From Trichobilharzia szidati (taxonomy: Eukaryota > Platyhelminthes > Trematoda > Strigeidida > Schistosomatidae): 64,000 nucleotides of DNA. The position numbers and the translations under genes were made by a program. The notes under the pieces were generated by a model. That model was not told the DNA's origin. It was given only the letters and a program-made list of their open reading frames with translations, and searched no databases. Of the stretch, positions 45,240-54,830 are shown one piece after another (positions within the stretch are counted from its first letter, which is position 1; each line of letters begins with the position of its first letter). Location: NCBI GenBank assembly GCA_944472155.2, contig OX235277.1:25740804-25804803 (forward strand), written 5' to 3'.

Positions 45240-46310
45240 GTGTTGCTATGCTGAACGCCAAGTAATCCACAACGGGAAACTCACAAATTCCTTCGAAGTG
45301 AAGATGGGAATAAGACTAAGCTGACTGGCTGCCTACTGTCTCCAGTGATTTTCCTGACTGCAGTAGGCCGGATAGTGGGAAGGCCGGCGAGCAGCGAGGA
45401 AACAGGCATAAAATGAACCCACACAGAAAACTTGGAGGATCTGGACTTCGCCGATGATATATGTCTGATTTCCCGAAAATTGAAAGATACACAAGTGAAA
45501 AGCAACAAGTTGGAGATAGAAGAAGCATCCAGAGAAGATAGGACTTCAGGTGAACATACAGAAAACAGAGGGGATGATGGAGAATCCTGGTCAACAGCAA
45601 CAACAATGACAGCAGACAACAATCAGCATAAATGGGAGAAATCTGAAAGAAGCAACCTCCTTCACCTACCTACCTACCTACCTACCAAGGAAGCATCATA
45701 TCAACTACAGGCGGACGGAACTGATGAGGATATCAAAGTGAGGATCAGGAAAGTAAGGCAAGCCTTCATTTCTCTCAAGTCTGTGTGGAGAAGATCAGCA
45801 GCAATCAGCATGAAAAATAAAATCCGGATTTGGAACTTTAATATGAAATCTGTGCTACTTGCCATACGGACCAGAGACTTGGCGCCGCCTCATGAGGGGT
45901 ACTTCGAACAAAATACAAACCTTCATCAACAGCTGTCTTCACCCAGTAGTCAAGATCAGATGGCTGGCCAGAAAAGATCAGCAGCAGGGATCTGTGAGAG
46001 CGGACCAATCAGGAACCGGTTGTGCAACAAATATGCAGGAAGAAATGGAGGTGCATTGTGGCCATACTCTGAGAAAACAAACCATCAAGTGAGTGACATC
46101 ACATACCAGGCTCTCTCTCAAGTGGATTCCGAATGGGAAGTGGTGAGTTGGTCGTTAGTGCGAGAGTGACATGGGGTAGTTCATGTGAAGCGGAGATGGA
46201 AGCATATGAGCAGACGTGGAGCCAGGTGGAAACGTTGGTGGAGAATTGAACGCAGTGGTGATGTGCTGCTGAAGCCCTATGTTCCTCTAGGAACTAAAGG
46301 AAACAATAAA
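45240..46310 (+). mobile_element. RTE-clade (SR2-type) LINE, 3' fragment with partly open frame
   Basis: An open stretch at 45432-46169 begins in the polymerase catalytic region (EDLDFADDICLISRKLKDTQ). It runs on in frame through DTQVKSNKLEIEEASREDRT, although the proper polymerase continuation is in another frame. Further fragments are GTDEDIKVRIRKVRQAFISL, then KNKIRIWNFNMKSV, and the C-terminal region to PYVPLGTKGNN. A (CTAC)n microsatellite interrupts it at about 45663-45685. The 3' tail is (AAT)n-like at about 46300-46318. Confidence 0.7.
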
Positions 46311-46319
46311 AATAATAAT

Positions 46320-46690
46320 CAGCTTTCTAAATGTTGGAGGAGTGAAAATAAGAGATTGCGAATCATCAAAACACTTAATTTGTAGATGTTAGCAACAAAG
46401 CAACTAAGTTTTTAAGCAGGGATGATCATGATCAGTTAGTTCGCAGGGGTCAGCAACAAGTTATTACATAATCGAGCAATTTGTGAAATAATACTGCCTA
46501 AGAAGAATTACGTAAGAATACCGAAATATAAACAAGGTGATTTAATTAGCTAGAATAGTAATCATAATAAAGTCACGTGATAGGTACAAGGGTAAGGGAA
46601 AATTACTTGTAAAAGTTAATAAGTAATATGTGATCGGCCATGGCAGAGAAAGGGCCAGCAAAAATTTGGCTTATTCAGATATGAGTCTGA
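46320..46690. other. Intronic DNA without recognised feature
   Basis: A+T-rich intron between the RTE fragment and a cluster of SM-alpha-like SINEs. Nothing else is seen. Confidence 0.4.
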
Positions 46691-47050
46691 CCATGGATTG
46701 ATATCAGTTAGAGATCCATTGAAAACCAGCCATAGGGAGTTCTGGACAGCTAGCTGTTTCGTCAACCTAGTTTGGGAATCAAAGGCAGCACGCACTCATC
46801 CTACTGTCAGGGTTTGAACCCAGTAACCCCGGGTTACAAGGCTAGTAAGCTCGTATACCATTCAACCACTGGGACCCGACTCTTCAATGATCAGTCCATG
46901 AATTCTAACTTCTACCAATTCGTGATATTTAGCACGACTGGTACCAACCAATGTCATCGGTGGGAACTCCATCCTCACACTTGACTGGATGGGCCTCACT
47001 GTTCACGACTTCTTACTAGAACTCCAGGTAACTCTATCCTGTAGCAAGTG
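46690..47050 (-). mobile_element. SM-alpha-like SINE with hammerhead remnant
   Basis: On the minus strand: body, a tRNA-like section (CCCAGTGGTTGAATGGTATA; GGGTTACTGGGTTCAAACCC), then the hammerhead-like TTTGATTCCCAAACTAGGTT-GACGAAACAGCTAGCTGTCC (about 46752-46793). GAAA is intact and helix III is ACAGC-UA-GCUGU before a GUC cleavage triplet. Stem II is poor and the core reads UUUGAUU. Confidence 0.6.
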
Positions 47051-47210
47051 ACTAGTGAGCATCAGATTAAATTTCTATAGCCGATGATTCCCAAACTAGT
47101 GGGATGAAACAACTTTCCAGTACTCCAGTGCTGGTTTTCAATGGTTCTCTAACTGAAATCACTCCGTGATCAACCCTTACAAACCAACCCTAGAAATTTA
47201 AACTTTAAAA
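47050..47210 (+). mobile_element. SM-alpha-like fragment: hammerhead and tail
   Basis: GAGCATCAGATTAAATTTCT precedes CCGATGATTCCCAAACTAGT-GGGATGAAACAACTTTCCAG (47080-47119). Stem II UCCC/GGGA and GAAA are intact; the core has CCGAUGA for CUGAUGA. The tail (CTCTAACTGAAATCACTCCG) matches the other copies. It lies convergent with the copy on its left. Confidence 0.5.
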
Positions 47211-47224
47211 CCTAATCTTTTCAG

Positions 47225-47480
47225 TTTTCATCAGGGATTGAGCTTAGTTAGAGAACCAATAAAAATCATCAGGAAGTACTCGGTAGCTCTGTTCCGTCAC
47301 AGCTTGGGACTCTTTTACAGCACCTACCCACCGGCGTTCGAATCTAGTACCTTCTGGTTACAAGGAAAGGTCGTAGACTCTCCAGCCACAGAGATCCGAT
47401 CCAGTGGACCTCCACTAATTCGTGATTTTTAGCGCAACCACCACCCAATGTCATCTGCTCTTGACTGTTGAAAGTCGAAT
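47225..47480 (-). mobile_element. SM-alpha-like SINE, third copy of the cluster
   Basis: On the minus strand: body (ACATTGGGTGGTGGTTGCGC; AATCACGAATTAGTGGAGG), a tRNA-like section (TCTGTGGCTGGAGAGTCTAC; TTCTGGT-like end with GATTCGAAC), then a degraded hammerhead (GAGTCCCAAGCTGTGACGGA). It ends about 75 bases before the ERICH3-like exon at 47555. Confidence 0.5.
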
Positions 47481-47554
47481 CTCTCCTTCTTTCACCAAAA
47501 TCTAAACATCTGAATATTTTTTAAAATGTTGTCCTTTATGTTTTGTTGACGCAG

Positions 47555-48553
47555 ATATCAGTGAAAGATATTTGGACAAGATCCATTATCCAGCCTAAAC
47601 CGTACTCATCCAGGCATAGATTGATTATAAATAATCGATTAACTGATCAAAGATCGAAAGCCAAACATATCCCATCATCACCATCATTGGAAAGTTATTA
47701 TATGATGAATACTTTTCAAACTGAAAAGATTAATAATGAAGTATGCGAAAACAATCCATCAACTGAATCACTGTCGTCGGCGTCGGTTGATTTAAATGCT
47801 CTGCAACAGCTTGACCCTTTTCATCCAACCAATATTGAATCTAACGCCACCACTGCTAATACCACCACTACTACTGAAAATGCTCAAATCAGTAGTATTC
47901 ACGGTGATACAAAAATAATGAATTTAGACAATAAACAAATTGAAATTCTCTCCAATTGCTTATTATCTACTCTGTCAGTTAAAGATTTATTAGACATGCT
48001 ACCGAAGAATAAATTATTCACTCAGCAGACAAGTGACACTACGCCTAACAATACTACTATTAGTAATAGTAGTACTAGTAATACTAGTAAGGATAAGACA
48101 ACCAGCAGTAGTAGTCCACATTCTGGTGCATACTCTACTACTATTAATGGCAAAAGTAGTAAATTAACAACTTCCTTAAAAAATGTAAAAGATAAAAAGT
48201 TATTGACAGCTGTCAACAGCTATCGAATGAATATTGAAGAGCTGAACATTGGCAGTAAGATGTACAAAGATAATAAAGACCTCGGTAGCTCTCTTGGCGC
48301 TGATATCGTCTGTGTGGGTACAAGCAGTACTAGCAATAGTTGTAGTGGTAGCTGTGGAGACGCCACCAATAGTGCTGATGATTCTATGCGTCAACTTGAA
48401 GACGCCCGCATAACGCTAAACCAATCGACTGATGATGGTTATCAAGAAGGGGGAGAGAAAAAGCACTCAAAGGCTGATGAAGGCGGAATGATGCGGCCTG
48501 CGTTACCGGGGTCGTTAACATTAGGCGTAAATGATTTCAAACAGTGTAGAAGT
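47555..48553 (+). CDS. ERICH3: ERICH3-like protein, fourth recognised exon (long, Ser/Thr/Asn-rich)
   Basis: A 333-codon exon. The acceptor is TTGACGCAG (47546-47554) and the best donor is AGT/GTATGT at 48554; both ends are phase 0. The open frame itself runs to a TGA at 48563, but splicing at GTATGT joins directly to the conserved domain exon. It begins ISVKDIWTRSIIQPKPYSSR and is largely low complexity (long Ser/Thr/Asn stretches), with a helical LSVKDLLDMLPKNKLF and an acidic end. The vertebrate family also has a long variable stretch between its N-terminal region and DUF4590. An antisense Leu/Val-rich frame is a mirror of the Ser/Thr runs. Confidence 0.8.
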
Positions 48554-49923
48554 GTATGTTGTTGATAAAGGTTTCTGTTCCAGTTTGATGTTTGGTGTTA
48601 CTGCTGTTTTGTGTTATTTATTGAATAATTACTTTGCTGAAGTTCTTTTTCTACTTTTTTTTGAGTTGATATGTGTTTGTGTTCGGTGGAGTGTTATTTA
48701 TTTAGGCAATCCAATTGGTTTTGTCCATTTTTTCTTTGTATTCTGTTGGGTTCTTAGTGGAGTAATACAGGGTACCTTGACACGCAACCGTTTCCCTTCT
48801 CCAGACTGTGTTTTGACCGAGAATTCAGTCCTTGATAGTGCGCGTGGTTGGCGCGCAACCACCCATTGAACATAACTATACAGTATCTTGAGAACCCAAA
48901 ACCAGTTAGTCCACAGCTCCTTACAGGGAGGGCTCAAACCCGCGGTCAACAACTACATGGACTGATAGCATGTTTTGATTTTATCAAAAGCCACTCTCTT
49001 CCCCACTAATCCTGTTTCATTTAACACTAGTCGATGACAATGACTTCGTGTTTGTGACGCGTCGATTAGGCTTCACAGCCTCAAAGATCGACTTTGGTTC
49101 CTTACGTAACATTCTACTATCACAATGTTTACTTGTATATTGTTCTGTTGGGGTTCGAACTAATGGTCTTTTTTTCCCTCACGTTCCCCAGTGGAACATA
49201 GGGCTTCAAGCTAGTAGCTTTAAGTTTCTGTAGCAGTGTTTATTTTACAGGGTGCAGTTGCTAGTCTCATGCCCAACCTTTCCTCTTCACAAGCATTATT
49301 TCTGGCTTAGCGAGGTAAAGGAGTGCGTCGGCCGGGGATCAAATCCCAGACCATGTGCATGGTCAGCGAGCGTCCTGACCGCTATTCCACCGACACCCAA
49401 ATCTTCTTCATACAACTGAAGCTTTAGCAATCCTCAATGAGAAACCTGAACTATTTTATAAAGAACAAAACTGTTTATTTATTGTTAAAAATAAATTGAT
49501 AACATGTTATTTTAAGGAATGCAATCAAATTGGCTCAGGTTGCCAGCTGTAATTTGGATGATTTCAAGACAAATAGGCTGTTTGAGCTGAGACAGATGGA
49601 TTACACTACTGAAGGGTACGATAACGAACCAGGCAAACAGTTGCCTTGTGTTCAGATCACTTCGATGTGGCTTTATTTGAGTAGTACTCAACAAGTGATA
49701 AAAATCAATCAGCCAATTAGTTGTATATAGCTGTATGCTTGCTTCCTTGATTGTTAACTGTGTAAGTCGCATATCACAAATTCGATCTAAAGTTATACCT
49801 TGGTATTACTGATGAGTCCTGAATTGATACGAAACGTTTAATAATAAATTCTATATAATTTTCAGTCGCAATCATAATATAAGTCAATTGCTTTACAATC
49901 TACATTGTCTATTTCTCTTTTAG
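48554..49923. other. Intron with repeat fragments
   Basis: Bases 48700-48965 look like an unidentified repeat (GGTTTGAGCCC on the minus strand resembles a B box). Bases 49165-49405 are a SINE. Bases 49774-49845 contain an isolated hammerhead-like CTGATGAGTCC with GAAAC, without a good stem II. No gene is seen. Confidence 0.45.
49165..49405 (-). mobile_element. tRNA-derived SINE, inverted copy of the family at 33958
   Basis: The reverse complement reads GGTGTCGGTGGAATAGCGGT, then GACCATGCACATGGTCTGGG and TTTGATCCCCGGCCGACGCA, matching the tRNA-like head at 33966-34041. The body on the left (AAGTTTCTGTAGCAGTGTTT; CATGCCCAACCTTTCC) is shared with 55880-56100. Confidence 0.6.
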
Positions 49924-50140
49924 ACTTCTTGCATAGTTAAATTTATGTACCTTGGAATATCACGTACAGAAGAGGCAAAAATACAACAAACAACAATAGA
50001 TGATCAACAGAAAACTCCTAAAGGAAAAATCAGCTCAGTTAAGGAGGATAATCAATATTTATCACGTGTTATAACAGTTATTCAACAACCGAATGGTGGA
50101 AATACTCTGACTGTGTTTAAAGATTCACTTCAGCCAGGCG
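49924..50140 (+). CDS. ERICH3: ERICH3-like protein, fifth recognised exon: DUF4590 part 1
   Basis: Encodes TSCIVKFMYLGISRTEEAKI, then a variable loop, and SRVITVIQQPNGGNTLTVFK followed by DSLQPG. This corresponds to the start of the DUF4590 domain of ERICH3: a C-x-V-x-x-x-YLG strand, then I-x-V-x-QQ-x-x-GG-x-x-L-x-V-(Y/F)-K-x-x-L-x-x-G. The acceptor is TCTTTTAG (49916-49923) and the donor is GGCG/GTAAGT at 50141. The exon ends in phase 1, completed by the exon at 51372 to give a Gly-Asp junction. Confidence 0.92.
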
Positions 50141-50184
50141 GTAAGTAATAGTTTTAGTAATAATACTAGTGGCTATAATACCTA

Positions 50185-50900
50185 TATCTTTGATCACAGG
50201 TGCCTGCGCTCTATCTCCCGTGTGAAGTGGTGGTATAATAGGGTGAGCAATACTGAGGCTAGGCGTCGAGTGCTAGGTGGATAGGAGGGGAAATCAATAG
50301 ACGAGATTGTTAAGTTACACCGACTGAAATGGTTAGGACATTTGTTACGCATGCATGCCTGGCCATCGCCTTCCTCGCCGGGCAATGTTAGCTGACAAAG
50401 GATGAGTCAGGCTGGGAAAGAGCCAGGAGTTGTCAAACCAAAATATCGTTTCATCAGTCGATGAAATCCACAACAGTTAGTTTAAGCCAGCCACGTAGGA
50501 ATGTGTACACTTCCTGACTGGTTGGGATCCTCGGGACGGTAAACATCAATGAAGGCTTGAGACAATCGTTGTTAATGGCTAGTGCAGATGCATTCACTCC
50601 TTGTGACTTATAATCTCCAGTAAAATTATATTGTTCTTCGATATTGCTATTCTTTTTGTGCCTCATATCTCTGTCTACTGTCTCTATTTTCCATTTACTT
50701 TTACTTTCTTCTCTTTCTTTGTGTGTTACATGGAGGGAGTGTGGCGTCTCGAACTGCTGCACATCAGCGCAAAGTTCTATGTTGAAACCAGTCAGTCAGT
50801 GAGTCTGTCCTTAAGTGAGTTTGTAGGTTTGAATGACACCATAATTCCTGCTCAATTGAAAATAACACTGTATAATTGTGTGTGTGTATATACGTATAAA
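50185..50900 (+). mobile_element. RTE-clade LINE, 3' fragment (same family as the host element at 56.2-61.1 kb)
   Basis: Broken frames read DHRCLRSISRVKWWYNRVSN, TEARRRVLGG, KSIDEIVKLHRLKWLGHLLR and MHAWPSPSSPGN, then a 3' part with TAGTTTAAGCCAGCCACGTA and GGAGGGAGTGTGGCGTCTCG. The corresponding segments occur on the minus strand at 56.2-56.9 kb. A small piece of its 3' end is also found at about 51822-51885. Confidence 0.7.
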
Positions 50901-51036
50901 GCATTCGAATAAAACGCATTTAACTGTATCTGAACTTCAAATTTTCCTTAGATAACTTTTCTTCACCACCCTACCTACACAGAATAAAGTGTTCATTTTT
51001 AATTATTTCTCATACTAATGCAATTTCATGCATTAC

Positions 51037-51338
51037 TGTGGTGAGAGCCGTCTGTTACCCAAAATTGGTAGACAGCAATTTACGTCAATGACAAAGCCTA
51101 GCCTTGAGGAACTCAACAACCAATCACAGCAGACTTAGCGTGGGCGGATATGATTCGCAGATATATGGTCTGACCTACAAAGATGACAGAATAACCTTCA
51201 TCAGGAAAACAACCAATCAGAAGACGCTGTTTCTCCGCTAGCAATAGCGCTGATAATAATGTACATAAAAATGTATAAACATCTGTTGATTTTCTCAATA
51301 AACGATCTGTTGCCTGGCCCACGTCTTCTGTCGTTACA
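51037..51338 (+). mobile_element. Solo LTR (302 bp) with 4-bp target duplication
   Basis: Starts TGTGGTGAGAGCCG and ends GTCGTTACA, giving the TG...CA ends of an LTR. It is flanked on both sides by TTAC (51033-51036 and 51339-51342). It contains an A+T-rich promoter-like stretch and AATAAA at 51297. A second copy lies at 52127-52430. No internal retrotransposon sequence is present, so it arose by recombination between the two LTRs of an element. It ends 33 bases before the next ERICH3-like exon. Confidence 0.8.
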
Positions 51339-51371
51339 TTACTATTATTATTATTATCATCATCATTTTAG

Positions 51372-51558
51372 ATATATTTCAAATCGTATCAAGACGAGCT
51401 TATGGCTTTCCATTTTCATTAACATTCTATGTGGATGGTACACAAGATACAAGAATTAGTGCATGCTGTGAATATCGTCATAGGCAAGGTGTTCGTATCG
51501 GTGGGAGGAATGGGCATTTTGTATATTTAACAGTTGAAGGATCGTTTCCATGCTTTAG
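51372..51558 (+). CDS. ERICH3: ERICH3-like protein, sixth recognised exon: DUF4590 core
   Basis: Encodes IFQIVSRRAYGFPFSLTFYV, then DGTQDTRISACCEYRHRQGV and RIGGRNGHFVYLTVEGSFPC. The blocks FQ-(F/I)-(I/V)-S-(R/K)-R-x-x-GFPFSLTF and S-x-CCEY-(R/K)-HR-x-G-x-R-(L/I)-GG are the strongest signature of DUF4590 and fix the identity of the gene. The acceptor is CATTTTAG (51364-51371) and the donor is TTTAG/GTAAGT at 51559. The exon opens in phase 1 and closes with two bases of a codon. Confidence 0.95.
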
Positions 51559-51729
51559 GTAAGTAAGGATTTTGATTTCCTTGTTGATTGCTTGGACTGA
51601 AAAAAATGTTCAGCATCTAATTAACATGTTGGCTTGTATCATTGCGGAGGTCTTGAAGATGTCTGAGAATTGAAATAAAGTAATTCGGTAGATAACAACT
51701 AGTACTGATCACTGTCAATGGAAGTAATT

Positions 51730-52960
51730 TGAAAAATTTATTTTGATAAAGTCTCACAGTGTTATACAGTAATATTTAGTGATGACCATGTTTCGAGCAC
51801 AATTTATTGCTCATAACCAGAGCTTGTCCCTGAGTGAGTTTGTAGGTTTAAATGCCACTCTAATTCCTGCTTCATTAAGTTAAGTGTCTAACAAACAGAG
51901 CAGTAGCACTAAGTAGTACAAGAAAAAACCTAAATGATGAAATAAAAGAGATAGAAGAGGAAGCACTAGTGTCAAATAACTATCCTATAAAATTCATTAG
52001 GAAGATCCGAAAAAGTCAGAAGCAAAATTAAAATAATTGTGAAACTAATAATGATAACATAAATAAGGGAGAATATAAGGCATCTACAGTAGTTTTACCA
52101 TATGAGGAGGGGACATCTGATACCCTTGTGGTGAGAGCCGGCTGCTAGCCAAAGTTGGTAGACAGTAATTGACGTCAGTGTTTATGTCCCCAATATTGGT
52201 GGTGAGAAAATGAGAACAAAGGCTGTGCGTAGGCGGATACAGTTAGCGTATGGATGACCTGACACAGTCACAAAGAGATGCAAGGTTAACTTTCTGTGAG
52301 AAACAACCAATCTACAGACTGTATTTTCTACTAACAATAATCTACAATAATGTACATTAAAATCTATAAATACGTGTTGATTTTCCTTAATAAACGATCT
52401 GTTGCCTGGCCGTTGTCTTCTGTTGTTACACCCTGCGTAGGATTCTCAATAAAGCAGGAATTGGAGTGCCATTCAGACCTACAAACTCCCTCAGATAGGA
52501 CTAGCTCTGTAGGTTAAAGGACCCTGTAGGTTTAACCCAGTTAAACAAAATAATATAATTTACAAAATACCTTACAATGACTGTGAGTTAGGTCAATTGC
52601 ATCGGTCAAATCAGTAGATCAGGAGTAGTGAGATTGTCAGAACATAAGAATTTAGTTGCTAAGGTAAGAATGGATGACCCTGCGAAGATGAGTAATTTGG
52701 AGAAAAGCTCATCAATCGCACTGCATGCATGTATTAACACGCAACCCCACAATAGGGAAGGTGGGAAGCAGTCAAAATTCTAAGAAGTAATATAGGTAGT
52801 TGGGGAGAGAGAGGGAGGTTGATTACTGAATCCTTGTTTATCGAGTGAATCTACACCCAACACTGCGCAATAGGAATGCCTCATCACTCATACCCGAAAT
52901 ATGGAAAATAATACTACCAATCAAATCCGGCGATGAAAAATAATGGAATTATATAAACGA
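51730..52960 (+). mobile_element. Penelope-like element, decayed, interrupted by a solo LTR
   Basis: Starts with part of the terminal repeat seen at 41.1 kb (TTATACAGTAATATTTAGTG; GCACAATTTATTGCTCATAA). It continues with the linker region (NKPLNDEIKEIEEE-like frames; GGCATCTACAG...ATATGAGGAGGGGACATCTG). After the LTR insertion the endonuclease remnant follows (GAATTTAGTTGCTAAGGTAA, encoding EHKNLVAKVRM). Stops are frequent. The right end is near 52960-52990, where GTCTTGATATGATTATGAGC of the inverted terminal repeat appears. Confidence 0.65.
52127..52430 (+). mobile_element. Solo LTR (304 bp) nested in a Penelope-like element, 4-bp target duplication
   Basis: TGTGGTGAGAGCCGG at the left and GTTGTTACA at the right, flanked by CCCT at 52123-52126 and 52431-52434. 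It is the same family as 51037-51338, with the block AATAAACGATCTGTTGCCTG in both. The Penelope sequence resumes exactly after it (ACATCTGATACCCT joined to TGCGTAGGATTCTC), confirming the insertion boundaries. Confidence 0.85.
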
Positions 52961-52994
52961 AGTCAGAAAGTTGTGTCTTGATATGATTATGAGC

Positions 52995-53275
52995 AATAAA
53001 TTCAAAAGTACTCATCCACCACAGGGATTCGAACCCAGGACCTTCCGATTATGAGGCGAGTTTGTAGGTCATTAAGCCACTGGGGCCCGATTCAGTGACT
53101 AGCCCATGAATTCCAATTTCTACCAATTCGATATATATATATATATATATTTAGCGCAAGCGCCAGCCAATGACACTAGAAATTCTCATCTTGGTGGACC
53201 CAGCTAGTTATGACTTCTCACTAGAACCATAGAACCAGTCACTAGCGAGCATCAGATTATTCATCAGGTGTTAAG
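52995..53275 (-). mobile_element. SM-alpha-like SINE with good tRNA-like head
   Basis: On the minus strand: GGGCCCCAGTGGCTTAATGA, then GAGGCGAG-type anticodon region, and CCTGGGTTCGAATCCCTGTG, giving A-box-like and consensus B-box elements. The body to its right carries (TA)n at about 53131-53150 and AGCGCAAGCGCCAGCCAATG. The end GCGAGCATCAGATTA is shared with the copies at 47.05 and 56.2 kb. Confidence 0.65.
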
Positions 53276-53559
53276 TTTTCAGGGATTTGATTGGTTGATA
53301 GTGTGTACTATTTCACGAGAATTTCAGTGATCGTCTTCAATTAAATTTCGTGGTCGTGGATAAGTGAATTGGAAAAATATATTTATGCGAAATACAATGG
53401 CGTGTGTGTGTGCATAGGAGAACAGTCGTACACCATTTGTTAGCACTTCCCTAAGAAGTCACATATAATCTGGAAAATAGATAAAGGATGAGAATTAGCG
53501 ATACGTATACAATTTTATTCATTAATCAGGATTTGCCATGCATCAACTCACATCACACT

Positions 53560-53760
53560 TTCGCACCTGTTGAAGCTATTGGGATTCACCCATACACGTA
53601 AGGCCTCTGCAGTCAAACTTTGCTCATATGATCCAAAACCTTTGATCCTGTCAGAGTTTATCTTGTGTCCCGTTTCTATTAAGTTTGGTACAATCATTGA
53701 TTTTTCTTCTAGCTTCTCCAAGTCTGCAGATGTCTTTGGAACTACCTTTTAATTAATGTT
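53560..53760 (-). mobile_element. Possible Penelope-like endonuclease C-terminal fragment
   Basis: On the minus strand an open stretch reads VPNLIETGHKINSDRIKGFG, then SYEQSLTAEALRVWVNPNSF. The (L/I)-IETGHKI-x-x-D pattern is typical of the end of GIY-YIG domains in Penelope elements. The fragment is short and unsupported by a nearby domain start. Confidence 0.45.
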
Positions 53761-53939
53761 TATGCACTTTAACTCCTAAATTTGCCTTTCCGGAAGTTCC
53801 TCCTACATGCACAGCATCATAAACCCCGCCCTCCAATTTACCTCGCAGACACAATTCTCTTTGTTGTCTTCTTCTATTTTATTTTTAACCTTCACCAGTG
53901 ATGAGCATAAGATGTCCCTTGCACGAAAATATACCCTTA

Positions 53940-54830
53940 TGTTATTATTATTCCCTTGAGCTCCGAGTGGAATATAGGGCTGGCTTCAACAACACATATC
54001 CAATGTGTTATATTTTCTACTGTCCACTTCAGCTGTTCCACGAATGCTCACAACCTCTCATCTCCTCCTCATCATCATCACACGATCTCCTGCATGTCAC
54101 CCTCGATTTGAAGACCCACTAGTCACTTCCTACTGGGATTCCACTCGAGTGGTGGTCTGCATTGTGCGCGATGTCATTCGACGGTCTCCTCAATGCATGC
54201 CCAATCCATCTCCATTTTCTCCTACATATTTGTTGAGCAATCGACTCTTAGTTGATTTGTTCCACTGCAGAGTTTCTTGTTACTTATTCTTTCTGGCCAT
54301 TTGATCTTCAGTATGCAGCCAGACAGCGAAGTGAGCAGCTGTTGATAAACGTCTGCATTAGCCCGTTGGAAATCATCCACATTAATCATGCAAATGCGAA
54401 ATCCAGATCTTCCAGAGTCTTCTTATTGGTCTATCCAGAGTATTCCTATCTTCTCACTCTCCATGCACACTCTGACGCATAATCCAGTCCATTACAACTG
54501 AGAATATCATTGGTAATAATAGACAGCCCTGTCTTACTCCTGCATTTACTTCGGACGCCTCACTGAGTTTTCCGTTGTGGATCATCTGACACTTAGCAGG
54601 TATTGTCATATAGCCAGCTGTTGAATGAGGTTGATAAAGACTTCAGGTTCGCCGTAATGTTGAATTAGTTTCCAAATAACTTCTTGGTCACCACTGTCTA
54701 TCGAAGGCCTTTTCGAAGTCGATGAAGGAAGTTGTGGTAGAGATTTGACTGCCATTCTATGCTTTGTTCAATGACGATGCGTAGAGTTGCATAGAATTAT
54801 GATTGTTAAGAATTCTCTTTGTTTCATCCG
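53940..54830 (-). mobile_element. RTE-clade (SR2-type) LINE, 3' fragment
   Basis: On the minus strand from the right: SWQSNLYHNFLHRLRKGLR-like polymerase text (segment encoding FIDFEKAF at about 54700-54725), the region QGCLLLPMIFSVVMDW near 54500, and the C-terminal part near 54060-54180. A poly-T/ATT-like edge at about 53940-53952 would be the 3' tail. Many frameshifts are present. Confidence 0.6.

Noticed and set aside
45660..45690. CRISPR-like or regulatory direct repeat
   Set aside because: It is a simple (CTAC)n microsatellite inside an RTE fragment; no spacer structure exists anywhere in the window.
48022..48216. Leu/Val-rich membrane-like frame on the minus strand
   Set aside because: It is the antisense of Ser/Thr/Asn codon runs in the ERICH3-like exon at 47555-48553.
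48531..48869. A 112-codon hydrophobic frame on the plus strand
   Set aside because: It begins inside the exon in another frame and runs into T-rich intron and a repeat; there are no splice or homology signals.
49774..49845. Hammerhead ribozyme with intact CTGATGA and GAAAC
   Set aside because: Stem II forms only two pairs, and stem I and helix III need bulges or mismatches; no surrounding repeat copy supports it.
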